From assembly GCF_015706575.1 (NCBI RefSeq), contig NW_024037050.1, positions 4,216,001 through 4,280,000 of the forward strand: 64,000 nucleotides of DNA, given 5' to 3'. This document shows positions 10,940-22,008 of this stretch, in pieces. Made by a program: the position numbers and the translations under genes. This stretch comes from Patiria miniata. Its lineage: Eukaryota > Echinodermata > Asteroidea > Valvatida > Asterinidae. Under the pieces are notes generated by a model, which ran no database searches, was not told the origin of the DNA, and saw only the letters and a list, made by a program, of their open reading frames with translations. Each line of letters starts with the position of its first letter. Within the stretch, counting starts at the first letter, position 1.

Positions 10940-11210
10940 ATTCCATTTTCTTTCAGCAGATATTTCAAAATTAGATTGTGGAAAAATTTGGTAACAGAAA
11001 AACCTATAGCACAAGAAAAGCACCTTTATCATTGATTCAGCTTTTTCTGAGCACATCATCTTTTTGATTTCCTGACTAAATTCCCTTTTTTTTCCAGCCA
11101 ACGTTATTTCAAAAGTAAACTGTGGAAAATGAGGGAGCCGGTAACACAAAATCTAGTATGAGAAAAGCCCCTTTAGTGTTGATGCAGTTTTTTTCTGAGT
11201 ACTTCAATTC
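10940..11210 (+). repeat. Diverged direct duplication of about 140 bp
   Basis: ATTTCAAAATTAGATTGTGG and TTATTTCAAAAGTAAACTGT start two units that continue with GGTAACA, AAAAGC(A/C)CCTTTA, TTGATTCAG or TTGATGCAG, and TTTTTCTGAG. The copies are well diverged. Confidence 0.6.
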
Positions 11211-11584
11211 CTAGTACGCCCATATGACGCCGAGACATTAATCGGTGTTGTGCCAGTTTCCAACCAGGAAGACCCACATTGCCCACATGAAAGGAATGCG
11301 ATTCAAAGAACAGCACAGGAAGTAATTTCTATGTACTTTAACTTAAATCAGAAACGTTTGGGTAGGGAGTTCTACATGTTACTTTCCAGAATAGCTGATG
11401 CTCAAGATTTTTTACTTTCCAAAATACACTGAGGCTGCCACAGCTAACCCACAAATGTTTGTTTCGAACTGTGACTCCCTGAACATGTTGAACAGGGTGG
11501 AGATTGGGGGTAAATTTATTTTGTTCTGTATTTCTTTAAAAGGTAAAAACAACTTTACAGTACAAATTTCAGGAATTCCAGATT

Positions 11585-11700
11585 AAAAAAGGATTTTTAT
11601 TCAAAATAATAAAAATCCTGACAAAAAATCTTGAAATCTGGACAAATCCCAACAAAAAATCCTGAAATCTGGACAAATCCTGACAAATCTTAGCCAGAGT
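11585..11700 (+). repeat. Minisatellite, unit about 31 bp
   Basis: AATCCTGACAAAAAATCTTG, AATCCCAACAAAAAATCCTG and AATCCTGACAAATC alternate with AAATCTGGACA, giving about three imperfect copies. Confidence 0.7.
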
Positions 11701-11711
11701 TGAATCACCAG

Positions 11712-11953
11712 GGGCCAATTTCAAAGAGCTGCTTAAGCACAAAATTTGCTTAAGCACAAAAACGTCTTGCTTAATAAAATCAAGTTACCGGCCAAAACTC
11801 CATGCGATTGTTATGCTAAGTAAACAACCGCTAAATACCAGTCACAAGTAATGTACATCGCATGGAGTTTTGGCCGGTAACCTAATTTTACTAAGCAATG
11901 TTTTTTCGTGCTTAAGCAAATTTTGTGCTTAAGCAGCTCTATGAAATTGGGCC
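11712..11953. mobile_element. GGCCCAATTTC foldback MITE, copy 1
   Basis: The left arm contains CAATTTCAAAGAGCTGCTTA and AGCACAAAATTTGCTTAAGC; the right arm mirrors it and ends in GAAATTGGGCC. An inner pair, TTACCGGCCAAAACTCCATG and CATGGAGTTTTGGCCGGTAA, makes nearly the whole element fold back. CAG flanks it on both sides (11709-11711 and 11954-11956), a likely 3-bp target duplication. The second copy is at 37599-37862. Confidence 0.85.
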
Positions 11954-11956
11954 CAG

Positions 11957-12595
11957 CTGGATACATGCACGTCAGGATACCTTTAGTATACATGCTCCTA
12001 TTATTTATGTTAGTGCAAAAATGCATTGCTCTTGCAAGTATTGGTCTACGCGGTGCATGTAGTTATTCAAGGATTTGAGCATGCACAAGTACGCATTTGC
12101 TGTAACATAGAAATCGGGAGGCAGCAACCAAAATGCAAATTTCACATGCACATCTGCAAATTTAGTGCCAAAAAAAAAAAAAAAACTGAAAAGGAAAAAA
12201 AAAATTAAAAAAAATTAATAGTAAAGCAAGAGACAAAGTGTATGAGTACCATTCCAATGGTGATAATGGGAAGTAATACAGCTACAACAATGTTAATGTT
12301 TATCAGATGTATAAAGATAACTCTGGCAGAACAGGATACTTTATGTTATTCATCCTGTTAAATGTTAAAACATATCCAGCAGTTACCCAGATTGTCTGCC
12401 CCTGGTGATTTTCAAGTTCTCAGATTCCACTCTAAACTGTGAAAACAAAGCCCTACGAAAGCCTCAAGTACCTTTTTTTCTCAAGGCCCAAAGTATCTGT
12501 GGGCGTACCTGCAGAAAACGCTTGATTTACAAGTACAGGTACTTGTATGTACCTTTCGATATGCTTCCTGTTGGAAACGTTGGATAACGGGCAGG
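11957..12595. other. No gene seen; A-rich tract
   Basis: An A-rich low-complexity tract lies at about 12168-12220. No exon or RNA gene recognised. Confidence 0.5.
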
Positions 12596-12597
12596 AT

Positions 12598-12645
12598 GGC
12601 ACACAATGGCACACAATGGCACACAATTATGGTACACAATGGCAA
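12598..12645 (+). repeat. 10-bp tandem repeat (ACACAATGGC)
   Basis: Two or three exact copies are followed by an imperfect one, ACACAATTAT-GGT-ACACAATGGC. Small minisatellite. Confidence 0.8.
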
Positions 12646-12869
12646 ATGTCCTTGTTTTTGAATGCATGGAATATGGTACATGTATGGCCACATACAAATG
12701 ACAGCAAAACATCTACATGTACATGTATTTTCCCCAAGAAATTTACAATCATCAAATTGGAAAAAGTGAAGAATTAAGCACCATAGTATTATGGTAAAGC
12801 TCAACATGGTATATGAACCTACCGGTACATTCATCACGCTTTCCTGTTCATGTACATTGTACGTAGAAT

Positions 12870-13545
12870 CATTTATATTTAGTGCCTTTTTTTTCATTTG
12901 AAGCAACAACAGTGCTCGAAATCTTAATTAGGGTGCATAACAACTAACCTGTTGACGTTTAAAGGGAATATACATCATTTGCTTTTGCTGTAATGTTCAG
13001 AAATGGATGGAATTGGGGGGTTGGAAATATATAGCAAATATAGTTACACCGACTTTTTTGAGGTTTTGGGTTCGAAAATGCTATAAAAACCAAGAAAAAC
13101 AATCATTTTCCTGTAGTCTGGTTCCCTGACTCCATATATGAAGAAACAGAGCAGTTTACATACATTGGGGAATTGTAAGGTCAGGGAACCAGTCCAGCTG
13201 GCTTGTACCCGTTCATAGGTGTGTAATCGATTGCAAACAAGTGCAATGGTCAATTGGGCCAGTATTTGAAAAAAAGCCAGTTTTTTTCCAACACTGGTCG
13301 GCCGACCAGCGTTGGAAATTGATACAAAAATACCAGTTTTCTTGAAAATGACAGTATACCAGGTGCCATGATTTTACAGGATGCTTTACACTGTCATTCA
13401 CTAACAGTCCAGTAAGGTATTTCAAAATGATTTGGTAGTTTTATTTTTTGATGTTTGCAAATGTTGTATTTTCCCTTTAAGCTCAGTCGCTACTGTACAT
13501 TTTGAGAAAACTGAGAAAACAGCTAGGCACAATTCTTTGGGTGTC
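12870..13545 (-). mobile_element. R2 fragment split by an R1 insertion
   Basis: 12870-12958 (CATTTGAAGCAACAAC through CAACTAACCTGTTGACGTT) and 13481-13545 (GCTCAGTCGC through GAGAAAACAGC) match adjacent parts of R2 at 20436-20981 read in reverse. The join is interrupted by the R1 copy at 12959-13480. A related uninterrupted copy near 36738 reads GTTTAAGCTCTG, giving the empty site. Confidence 0.7.
12959..13480 (+). mobile_element. R1 element, copy 2 (TTAA target, 522 bp)
   Basis: Same 522-bp length as copy 1 and the reverse of it. Termini are TTAAAGGGAATATACATC and TGTATTTTCCCTTTAA. Comparison with the empty-site relative near 36738 shows TTAA on both sides, so the element itself runs AGGGAA...CCCT with a TTAA duplication. 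That fits piggyBac-like or Kolobok-like insertion, a statement about target-site habit only. No transposase frame. Confidence 0.85.
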
Positions 13546-13562
13546 CTAACTGGATTCCACTG

Positions 13563-14181
13563 TTAAAGAGAGAGTGGACCATTTGCAGATATATCCAAAT
13601 AGTAACCAACCAAATTATTGTTAAAATGATTATGATTTGAAAATATAGCAATGACACAAAATTCCCCTATGAAATTATTCCTTCTGGCATGCTGTCATTT
13701 TGAAGAAAACAATACAAGAATGTCATTTCCAAAGATGTGTCAAGTGAAACACTTTTGGAAATTTCTGTTGGTACATGTAGTTGGTTTGTAATTGGGCGAA
13801 TCTGTGAATGGGTGCTATTACAAGCCTTGGCGCGACGCACACGCACACGCGGTTGCAATTATTAGCGAGAATTGTCGGTTTTGTGTGTGTAACATCACGT
13901 ACCGTACATGTCGACAATCAGCCGAATGAGAATCATGTCCCGAATGCTGATTTTTGGATTGTGTCACAAGAGGGCGCATTTCAAAATATGACTCTGCAAC
14001 TTTTGAATTGAAATCAATTGATCAAGAATATTGTGTTTTCTCAAAATATACAGCATTCACAGAGCTAAAAATTCATCAGGTTATTGTTACCGGTACATGT
14101 AAGCATCTTTAGATTCTGAGCACTTTTGTTGCTTTAAATGAAAAAAATGCACAAATGAACAAAAGTTCATCCTACCTTTAA
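13563..14181 (+). mobile_element. R2 element, copy A
   Basis: Begins TTAAAGAGAGAGTGGACCAT and ends CATCCTACCTTTAA. It shares with 20436-20981 the GAAATTATTCCTTCTGGCAT tract, TGTCATTTTGAAGAAA, TTGGAAATTTCTG, GACGCACACGCACACG, the CTCAAAATATACAGC tract and the CATCAGGTTA tract. Terminal symmetry is short. No protein is encoded. Confidence 0.75.
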
Positions 14182-14785
14182 CACACACAAAAAGTGTGCC
14201 CACCAGCAAATTTTTTTAAAAACCACCTCCAATAATTGTTTTGTTCGGAAAAATACTTTTACAGGTTATTTGTTACGAGCCCTATTTTCCCTTAAATCAA
14301 GGGTTTTCTCCAAATGTTTAGATCTGTTTCGGAGTAATTAGCAATTAAACACCAGTTGCCACTATCATCACTGGAATGGTACTATTTTTTTTTATTTTAA
14401 TTTTTTAAACATAACTCTGACAAATGTACAACATACTTCAGTAAGAAATCACCTGTTAATAGAATACGCTGGCATTGAGGCGATCCCTGCACCAAATTTA
14501 TGGGGTGTAAGTTCTGTTGGTCAAAGCGAATCCATGCTTCGTCCATGTCAACTGTATCACACACATTAACAGCCAGAAATCAAACATGGTAGTCAGGGTG
14601 TACACAATCAATTATAACGCTGAATAAATGAAAGGTTAATCAGCAAACTATGCTCACGCCAAAATGCAACGGCCCTTTTTCATTCCTCATTGTGGTGTCG
14701 TTTTCCTGTACTATAAAATGCATTACACTGTAGTTGTTTGCAAATAATTAACGTTATTTTAACATTTTGATTGAGCACATACATG
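14182..14785. other. No gene seen
   Basis: AT-rich, with T runs near 14390; nothing recognised. Confidence 0.45.
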
Positions 14786-14786
14786 T

Positions 14787-15066
14787 GTAACCCTAGCCCC
14801 CTAGTACATGTACTTCCTCAGGACTACCCTGCTAAATCCAACAGAGTCCAACGGGAGTTTCCTGCACAATCCACTGTGCCTTATTTTCAGTTGTCTGCTG
14901 AATCCAACAGAGTCCAACTTGGCGTTATAATGTGGTTAAGTTGTCTGCTGAATCCAACATATTGCAATCAGGAATGTACACCAGGGGTTTACTGCTCAAT
15001 CCAACAGGCTCCATTGGGTATATGATATAGTTGGATCCTGTTGGATTCAGCGGGGTTAGGGTTTTA
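14787..15066. repeat. Word-repeat cassette: AACCCTAG ... GGTTAGGGTTTTAA
   Basis: CTGAATCCAACAGAGTCCAA-like words occur four times in one direction, and once reversed as GGATCCTGTTGGATTCAGC just before the right end GGGGTTAGGGTTTTAA. That right end is the same as in the cassette ending at 27966. It is non-coding and looks like a short element with telomere-like ends and an improvised internal repeat. Confidence 0.55.
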
Positions 15067-15298
15067 ATTAGATGAAATTAAAACAATACACAATTACAGG
15101 CAATCTGTTGAATGTGGGGCATCCTTGCAAAATGAGATGGAACTGGGTCGAAATAAGGGTTGCAGGTATCAGGAATTGATGAATGAAATACTGCTTACAA
15201 TACTGCTGCACTTTAATCGGACTTTCCGTTGACAAGTTATGGCAGTTAGAAGTTCACATTTATCAACATGTTGAAAACATAAAATACTAGGAAAAGGC

Positions 15299-15516
15299 CT
15301 TAAACCCTAACTCCCTAGCATGATTTACTAGGAACCATACCCATCCTGGCAAATTCCAACACCATATGGGAAACTGCACACACATATTTCTGACTTTGTT
15401 TCTGGAGGTGTACCAACCAAATGTAAAAGACTGTCAGTTTAGGGGTTGTACCCATCCCGACAGATTTCAACATAACAGGTTGTTGGGGTTTGATGGGTTA
15501 AGTTCTGTTAGGGTTA
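15299..15516. repeat. Word-repeat cassette: TTAAACCCTAAC ... GTTAGGGTTAA
   Basis: Starts at CCTTAAACCCTAACTCCC and ends at CTGTTAGGGTTAAAG. Inside, CATACCCATCCTGGCAAATT and TACCCATCCCGACAGATTTC are imperfect copies, each followed by CAACA. Same architecture as the neighbouring cassette. Confidence 0.5.
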
Positions 15517-16520
15517 AAGTTTTCAAGTTTTGTAGTCATGAAGATGCCACTTGTTTTTTCTTAACAACACTTTTATTCCATGACTTTTGCACTATTGTGT
15601 AGGAGACATATACATGTACAATGTATATATCAAAGATTTCAAAATCAATAAATCTGAAGGCACACAAAAACCATCCCCATGTATTAAAATAAAGTTCACA
15701 GATAGTAAACCAAAACTTATCCTATCATTAGAGAAACACTCAACACTTCCTCACCATCAAAAAGTACCTGCACTGATATGCTTGGCCAGTGTTAAAACAA
15801 TGGATTTTACCCAGGGTTTAAAAATGCATGAAAATACATTGACGTCACTAAAAAAAATCATCTCAAACTTGTTTTTATAAATAAATGCTATTTTTGAAAT
15901 GGGACTAAAACAGGTTGCTCCTACGGTAGCTGTGCACATAAAGGTTTTCTAAAAGTTGACCAAAGACTGTCTAATTAGGGTGTGCCAAATTGTGGCAAAG
16001 GGTGCCCCAAACTATTAAAAGGGTGTCCAAAAAGCACCCTAAGGGTTTAAAGGAATGATCCATGCTCCAATACAGTAACACCAACATGATCAGCACATCC
16101 ATGTAAATCATGGGTAACTGAAGGGGCGGGGGGGGGGGGGGGTTAATATGTAATCACACCATGCTCTCTAAGGAGAATCAAAGCTTTTATGGCAATTCCA
16201 TTAACTTGTGGCTGCTAATCAGGCAGAAAAAAAAATTGGGAGAAAAAACATTATCTGGCAGCTGGCCAAGAGGACATCTAGTGTGCACTGAAAGTTGAAA
16301 CTTGTTCAGATCATCCTGGGCAACTTTTTCCCCCCTCAGATTCAGTCCCAGGCCAAGCATCTCAAGGGAGAAAGTGCACGTCTGGCACTTTGTCTGGCCA
16401 TATTTTGAGGAATACATGTAAGAACATATAACTACGTGTAACTTTACCTTGTGACAAATACAAATTTAGGGGAAAATTTAGGAAAGCGCACACTGACACA
16501 GACAAACTTGTACACATGAG
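15517..16520. other. No gene seen; short CACCCTAA inverted pair and a G run
   Basis: TTAGGGTG at about 15973 and CACCCTAA at about 16033 bracket GGGTG(T/C)CC words and may be a further tiny cassette. A G run of about 17 lies at 16126-16142. A minus-strand 76-residue frame at 16187-16417 has no recognisable domain. Confidence 0.45.
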
Positions 16521-16526
16521 TTATCC

Positions 16527-16800
16527 CATGGTACCGGTACTATGGGGACCGAAGAGACTGTGGGGACAGTTGAAAGTCCCCACAACTTGGTCCTAATTTG
16601 CCCAACAATAAAAAACTTCCCCATAATGTGGTCACGGCCCGCCCACACATACTTGTTCCGTAGTTGTGGGGACTACACACGAGTTGTGCCATGGTACTAT
16701 GGGGACCGAAGACGCTGTGGGGACAGCAGGAAGTCCCCATAACTCAGTCCTAATTTGCCTAACAATAAAAAACTTCCCAATAACGCAGTGCCAGCCGGCC
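16527..16800 (+). repeat. 157-bp tandem duplication
   Basis: CTATGGGGACCGAAGA starts at 16540 and again at about 16697. Both copies carry CTGTGGGGACAG, AGTCCCCA and CCTAATTTGCC. Each unit also has GGGGAC and GTCCCC words in inverted positions, so single strands could fold. The open frames on both strands are a by-product of the repeat. Confidence 0.75.
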
Positions 16801-17045
16801 CATGTAAACAAACTTTCAATTTGATCGGGATGAACAATGGGGCAACCAAATCAGTAAGCGAGGAATTTTAATGCCAAACAAATGTGTATACGGAAGATAA
16901 AAATGAATGAATAAAACTGATAAGAAAAATTCAAGAATTTGGTTTTGTTTGGCATGTTGGAGGGGAGGGATGTACGTGTATAAGTTCTTTTTTTATTTAT
17001 CTATTCCTATTCTCATGAGGTGGTTATGGATTTCATAGCACACAC
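16801..17045. other. No gene seen
   Basis: Nothing recognised. Confidence 0.4.
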
Positions 17046-17052
17046 TTGACTG

Positions 17053-17125
17053 TTAATGTACATGTACATGTACATGTACATGTACACGTACTCATATACC
17101 GGTACACGTAAAAATACATACATGT
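17053..17125. repeat. (TACATG)n microsatellite
   Basis: An uninterrupted TACATG hexamer array followed by degenerate ACCGGTACACGTA-type words. The hexamer is palindrome-rich (TACATGTA), and short stretches of it appear dozens of times across the window. Confidence 0.85.
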
Positions 17126-17801
17126 ACGGTACATCAGCTTAACAGCTACATGTACATTATATGCATGCAATGTTCTCTTCGCTGATCTCTGTTAATTTGC
17201 AAATTCTAACAAAAGCTATTCACGGCTTTGTTCCTGTAGTAGTACCGATTGAAATTATAACTGAAAACCACCGTGCATGTTATGTACATGTACATGTATG
17301 TATCTGTACATGTATGGTACCGGTATTACATGTAGCATTACAGAATACAGTTTTGTTGCTTTTCATGTAAATGTACATGTAGCTACCCTCATATTTTAAC
17401 CAGGGATTTTCATATACTTAGAGTACCAAGCCAAAGTAATTTTGTTTCACTGCACTGGAATTAAGAAAATCTTTCCATTTAAATTTATCTTTTGCAAAAT
17501 GCCATTTTGTGCAGGTACCGGTACATGTAGAGGGTGTATTCAAAAGTATAGTATTTTAACTACTAAACTTGTATCCTGGTCAAGTGCATCGGTGATGTAC
17601 GGACGTCACTCCATACAGAAGCAATTCCGTCGCTATTGTTGAGTTGGCCATAACATGTTTGTCATGTAGTAATGGGTAGGCTGGTGTTGGAAGCCAGTTG
17701 CCATAGAAACCCAAGAGGAATTTTAACTAAACCACAAGGGTTTCAAATATATGGTGTTCCAAAATCATAAAACACCTACATGTATTGAGCACAGTGTGGA
17801 G

Positions 17802-17995
17802 CTCTGCGGTCTAATGGTTACGATGTCCCACTCGTGTGCGATGGTATTTGGGTATGAACCCCGACGGGGAATATGGTGTTTGTGTTCTTAGGCAAGACAT
17901 TTTACAACAATTGCCTCTCTCCACCCTGGAGTACATATGGGTCCCAGAGAGGGTAGAGACCAGGTTGCGCTGATCTCGTCCCCAGTGCTTACTTT
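17802..17995 (+). mobile_element. tRNA-derived SINE (SINE-B)
   Basis: The head GCTCTGCGGTCTAATGGTTA fits a tRNA D-arm with A box, and GGGTATGAACCCCGACGGGG fits a T-arm with B box, at normal spacing. The body CTTAGGCAAGACATTTTACA followed by TTGCCTCTCTCCACCC is a common SINE core in marine invertebrates. CCAGGTTGCGCTGATCTCG at about 17961 recurs at about 18475. It would depend on a LINE elsewhere for movement. Confidence 0.8.
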
Positions 17996-18860
17996 ATTTC
18001 CAACCGCGTTTCCAATAGTAAGCCCTGGATAGGAAACTTCCTTCCTGTATCCTGATTGGATACCGCAATTGGCTAGTAATGGATTTTTATCGCGTACTTG
18101 GTGCTATTATTCAAAACGTGTTTTCGCGATCATTCGTCCACGCCTTCTCGAAAATACTAATTTCCTTTCCAATTTGCTCATATTAATATGAAATATGATA
18201 CTGCATGTTGTCTGGATAAGATCGTAACAGTTTGATTTCAAAAATCGTGTTTTCGTAACTCACGCCGTGCTCGCGCTGCTACGAACTGACTCTGTTTTTA
18301 CCCCAGACACCGCATACAAAAACAAATGCTAATGTGTAACGCATATCCAGGCACCAGACTGTTCCTCATTTGCATACGTGTGCAAAAATCTTGCACATGC
18401 AAATGATCAAATACCAGGGTGAGAGAGCAGGTAGTGGTGGGCGCGTACTGCTCGACACCCTGGGGACGAGGTTGAGGTTGCGCTGATCTCGAGCTGTTGC
18501 AGAAAACTGGTCTCACTGCCTGATGAACAGGGGTAATAATAGACCTTAAAGTCCCACGCTATGGCATTTTGAGCAAGCACAGCCGTGATTTACATCCGAC
18601 ATGCTTGCACAGAAGTCCTACATGTGTGCACGCGCATGATGCAAATGTGACCTGCCATGGCATAAATTGTGCATTGTGCATTGCAAACTTTACGTACATG
18701 TACTATACGTATGTTGGACAGTTATTGTGCGCGTTGTAAACACCTTTAGAGCACGGGCTGTAGGTACATGTTCACAGATTGGATCAGTGCTGCAAAACGT
18801 CACGTAACTTACAGCACATGCTCTATTGCCCATGCATACGATGTCTTCTGTCGAGCGCTC
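17996..18860. other. No gene seen
   Basis: CpG-containing but without splice-bounded frames. GGTTGCGCTGATCTCG near 18475 repeats part of SINE-B, so a fragment of that family may be present. Confidence 0.4.
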
Positions 18861-18865
18861 TGAGA

Positions 18866-19058
18866 CTATGGTATAGGCTCCGTGCTCCAACAAAAGAGGA
18901 CGTTTTTTTACCACGTTTGAGATCCCCTTGGACGGGACACACAGCCTGTGCGCACTGTACTGTACTGGTTCTCACGCGAAGTATGCACGACTTCCTGAAT
19001 GTGCCAAAGCTTTTAGCCACAGCCTCTTCGCGTGAGCATCAGGCGTCATGCACGAATA
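18866..19058 (-). repeat. R4 interspersed repeat, copy A
   Basis: Reversed, this matches 38598-39000: TGCTCACGCGAAG, GTGTCCCGTCCA, GTGGTAAAAAA-GTCCTCT and CACGGAGC appear in the same order. CTCACGCGAAGTATGC and CTTCGCGTGAGC are also inverted to one another inside this copy. Overlapping open frames here are by-products. Confidence 0.6.
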
Positions 19059-19322
19059 CATGTACATTCAAATTTATCTTGCAATGGTCTCCCAGACTAA
19101 TCCCCGCCACCAAAAACTTTGGATCATTTGAAATACACAGTGGATGGACAGGAACCAGTCTAGGTCTCCCCCAACTCTTCTCTTCTGGCTGTTGAAGGGG
19201 TACTTGTGCACGGAGCCCATAAAGGGCAATATAAGTACCAAGTTATTTTATCATTATTAATACAAAAACATGTGTATCATATTTCTATTAGTAATTCCTG
19301 CATGTGTAATACTGGTACCTAC

Positions 19323-19526
19323 TTGGACTTTTGACAACTTTGGTCTTGTGTCTACTGACAGACATCATGAAGAGTAGGTCCAGCATCAGGAGCACCATGG
19401 CAATCACCAGGATATACATCAGTGTTCTGATGTTGACTCTTATGGTCACGCCCATAGTAGCAGACAGCTGCAGTACTGTCGCAGAGTACCGGTTCAAAGT
19501 GACTGTTCAGTTCTGTAGCGGCAATC
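19323..19526 (-). CDS. Candidate host exon: start of a signal-anchored membrane protein
   Basis: On the minus strand a strong acceptor (long T run, CTTTCCGTATGCAG) ends at 19527, and a donor-like GTAGGT begins at 19322, bounding a 204-bp exon. ATG at 19455 opens 44 codons: a short basic start (MGVTIRVNIRTL), a roughly 20-residue hydrophobic segment around YILVIAMVLLMLDLLFMM, then a basic stretch (SRHKTKVVKSP). The exon ends one base into a codon. This is the layout of a type II signal-anchor protein, for example a Golgi enzyme, but no family is recognisable. The upstream exon part would be 5' untranslated because the frame has a stop there. Downstream exons would lie at lower coordinates and I could not identify them. 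Confidence 0.4.
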
Positions 19527-19995
19527 CTGCATACGGAAAGAAAAAAAAAAATCTAATTTGAAAAATTCCCAAAAATTTGTATTACAAAAATAGGATATGA
19601 TGTAGTGTACACAGTTAACATTCCTGCACAAGTCACAATTTCAGAAATGCGCCCCCAAAAGTTTTGGGATACGCTCAATTTTAAACTGCAATCACCACAA
19701 TTCAAGATACCAAGTTCTGCAAATGAAGCCTTCGCACACGATTCCGTGACAAATAAACCTTTCCATTGACAATGTTATTACGATGAAAACATCTGCAATT
19801 TAGCTCCCAGCAAAGTTACATTACTCTGTCCTGATTGGTGGATCCCATGGCAACGGCAGTGGGATTCATCACTGTATGCAAATACAGGCAGAAACATGTG
19901 TTGCGTTTGTTTGTTTCTATAATAACATTTGTAAACAATAATGTCAATAATTTTCCCAACCATACCATATGCTCTTGGATATATGAAGGGCTTTT

Positions 19996-20067
19996 GAATC
20001 CTACACAATAGTATGCATTGAATCCTACACAATAGTATGCATTGAATCCTACACTACAGTATGCATT
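19996..20067 (+). repeat. 24-bp tandem repeat, three copies
   Basis: GAATCCTACACAATAGTATG plus CATT is repeated three times; the third copy has minor changes (ACTACAG). Confidence 0.9.
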
Positions 20068-20435
20068 GAGGACACAAAGGCAGTTTATTATCCCCAGGAT
20101 TTTTAAGGCTTTTTAAGGATTTAAGCAGAGGGAAAAGCACATCCTTTGCAACAACTTCCTTTGAATGTCTGGCAGCTTTCAGATACAATGTATACATTGT
20201 AACAACAGGTCAGTGAATTACTTCCCTCCAACCTTGATCAGCTGACCGACTGTCCAGTGATATGCCATTCACTGGCCAGCTGGCTATCGAATCAGCGTAT
20301 ACATGTACCAGTATATGACAGTTTTCAAGGGCTTGTAATTACAATGTATGTAATCACATCCCTTTAACACCCGGCGTCTTTGATGAGCCTTCATGGACTT
20401 TGGTTACATAATGGGTCTCAAATTTCTCATAAACT
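20068..20435. other. No gene seen
   Basis: Contains a short ACAATGTATACATTGT palindrome near 20186; nothing else recognised. Confidence 0.45.
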
Positions 20436-20981
20436 TTAAAGCTACAGTCCATCATTTGCAGCTATCCAAAAAGTGACTGACGTAATTATTGTTGAAAAAC
20501 GTACTTAGCTGAAAGATAGTAAGGGGACTAAACTCCCTGTGAAATTATTCTTTCTAGCATGCTGTCATTTTGAAGAAATCAACGAAAGAAGGCCTTTCCA
20601 ACGGTGCTTCTTAAGACGCACCGTTGGAAATTTCTGTTTGTAGTTCGTTGTTTTTATTCAGCGAAGCGCGCGCAAGCGTTGACACGACGCACACGCACGG
20701 TTCCTATAATTCATCGGATCAGTGCGCGACATCGCGTAGCTGCATTCGGTTCAGTAAGAACGTGTCTCGGACGCTGGATTCAGGCCCAATTCAAAACATG
20801 ATTCAGCAGCTTTTGATTTGAAATCGAGATCCTAGAATGCTGTTTTTCTCGAAATATACAGCTGAAGCTGAGCTGAAACTTCATCAGGTTAGTTGTTCAG
20901 CACCCTTCTTTAGATTTTGAGTAGGTGTGTTGCTTCAAACAAACAAAATGCACAAATTACAAATGATGGACTATACCTTTA
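20436..20981 (+). mobile_element. R2 element, copy B
   Basis: Begins TTAAAGCTACAGTCCATCAT and ends AATGATGGACTATACCTTTAA, so the termini are inverted with one or two differences. An inner CCAACGGTGC/GCACCGTTGG pair flanks CTTCTTAAGAC. It matches copy A at 13563 along its length and the split copy at 12870-13545. Overlapping frames at 20604-20821 are chance. Confidence 0.8.
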
Positions 20982-20987
20982 ATATTA

Positions 20988-21080
20988 GACAGTATTTCAA
21001 GCCCCTTGAGTATGGTGCCTAATTGTTGGTAGATACATGTACCATATGTATAAGACTCTGGTGTTATTATTATTATTATC
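20988..21080 (+). mobile_element. 3' tail fragment of SINE-A
   Basis: CCTAATTGTTGGTAGATACA, then TATAAGACTCTGGTGTTATT and an ATT repeat, match the 3' end of the SINE at 45730. The head is missing, as expected for a 5'-truncated retrocopy. It directly follows R2 copy B. Confidence 0.75.
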
Positions 21081-21471
21081 AAAAGCCACCAAGGAGCATA
21101 CCAGATTCTGGTGGAACACCGCCAGCTGGGTGGAGTCATGAAGTTTGTATTGTTTTAAGTTTTTAAAAACTTGTCAAGTGGAAAAGAAAGTTCAAAGTTA
21201 GGATTTGAAAACATCTGGCGTGAACAGCATCAGATTCAGACAGACATGTATCAGACAGACAGACAGCGTAGGATCTTTTAATACAGGAAATTCATGTTAC
21301 TGTACATGTACATGTGTGAAATAATGTCATGGGACGAACAATGTACAAGACTTGTCTGGGTCTATTTTTGACTTCGCTCAGCAAAATTACTGCAAATTTT
21401 GAGGGTAATTAAGACAGTTCAGGGGTCTAGACGTCCATGCTGATATGTTTTTCTCCATCGAAGATTTGGCT
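21081..21471. other. No gene seen
   Basis: A short CAGACAGA run near 21238-21265 and a TACATG word; otherwise nothing. Confidence 0.45.
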
Positions 21472-22008
21472 TTAAAGGGAATGTACATCATTGGCTTTTG
21501 CTGCAATTTTCAGAAATGAACTATTTGAGGGGTTAGTATAATAGATCAAATATTGTTACACTGACATGTTTGAAGTTTTGTGTTCAAAAATGCTGGAAAA
21601 ACCAAGAAAAACAAAAATGTTCAAGTAGTCTGGTTCCTCGACTCCACTAAAGATAAAATGGATCAAATTATAGATGCCAGAAAATTGTAAGGTAAGGGAA
21701 CCAGTCTAGCTGGCCTGCACCCGTTCATGAACAGGTATGTAACCAATAGCAAACAAAATTTGGACTGAAAAAAAGTGTAAAGTTGGAGCAGTAGTTGAAA
21801 AATAGTTAGGTTTTTCAAACGGTGGGCGGCCGACCACCGTTGGAAATGTATACAAAAATACCATTTTCTTGAATATGACTTCACACCAGGTGCCATAATT
21901 TTACAGGGTGCTTTAGACTGTCATTTACCAACATCCTAGTAAGGTGTTTCGTAAAAACTTGGTAGTTTTTTTTTCTCGATGTTTGCAAATGTTGTATATT
22001 CCCTTTAA
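21472..22008 (+). mobile_element. R1 element, copy 3 (diverged)
   Basis: Ends TTAAAGGGAATGTACATC and TGTATATTCCCTTTAA match the R1 termini. The body follows R1 order (GGTTCC words, a CCAACGGTGG-type inner inverted pair, CACCAGGTGCCATAATTTTA) but is more diverged and about 15 bp longer than the 522-bp copies. Confidence 0.8.

Noticed and set aside
12481-12909. 142-codon minus-strand open frame
   Set aside because: It is built over the 10-bp repeat and the R2 fragment, is Cys/His-rich by composition and shows no domain.
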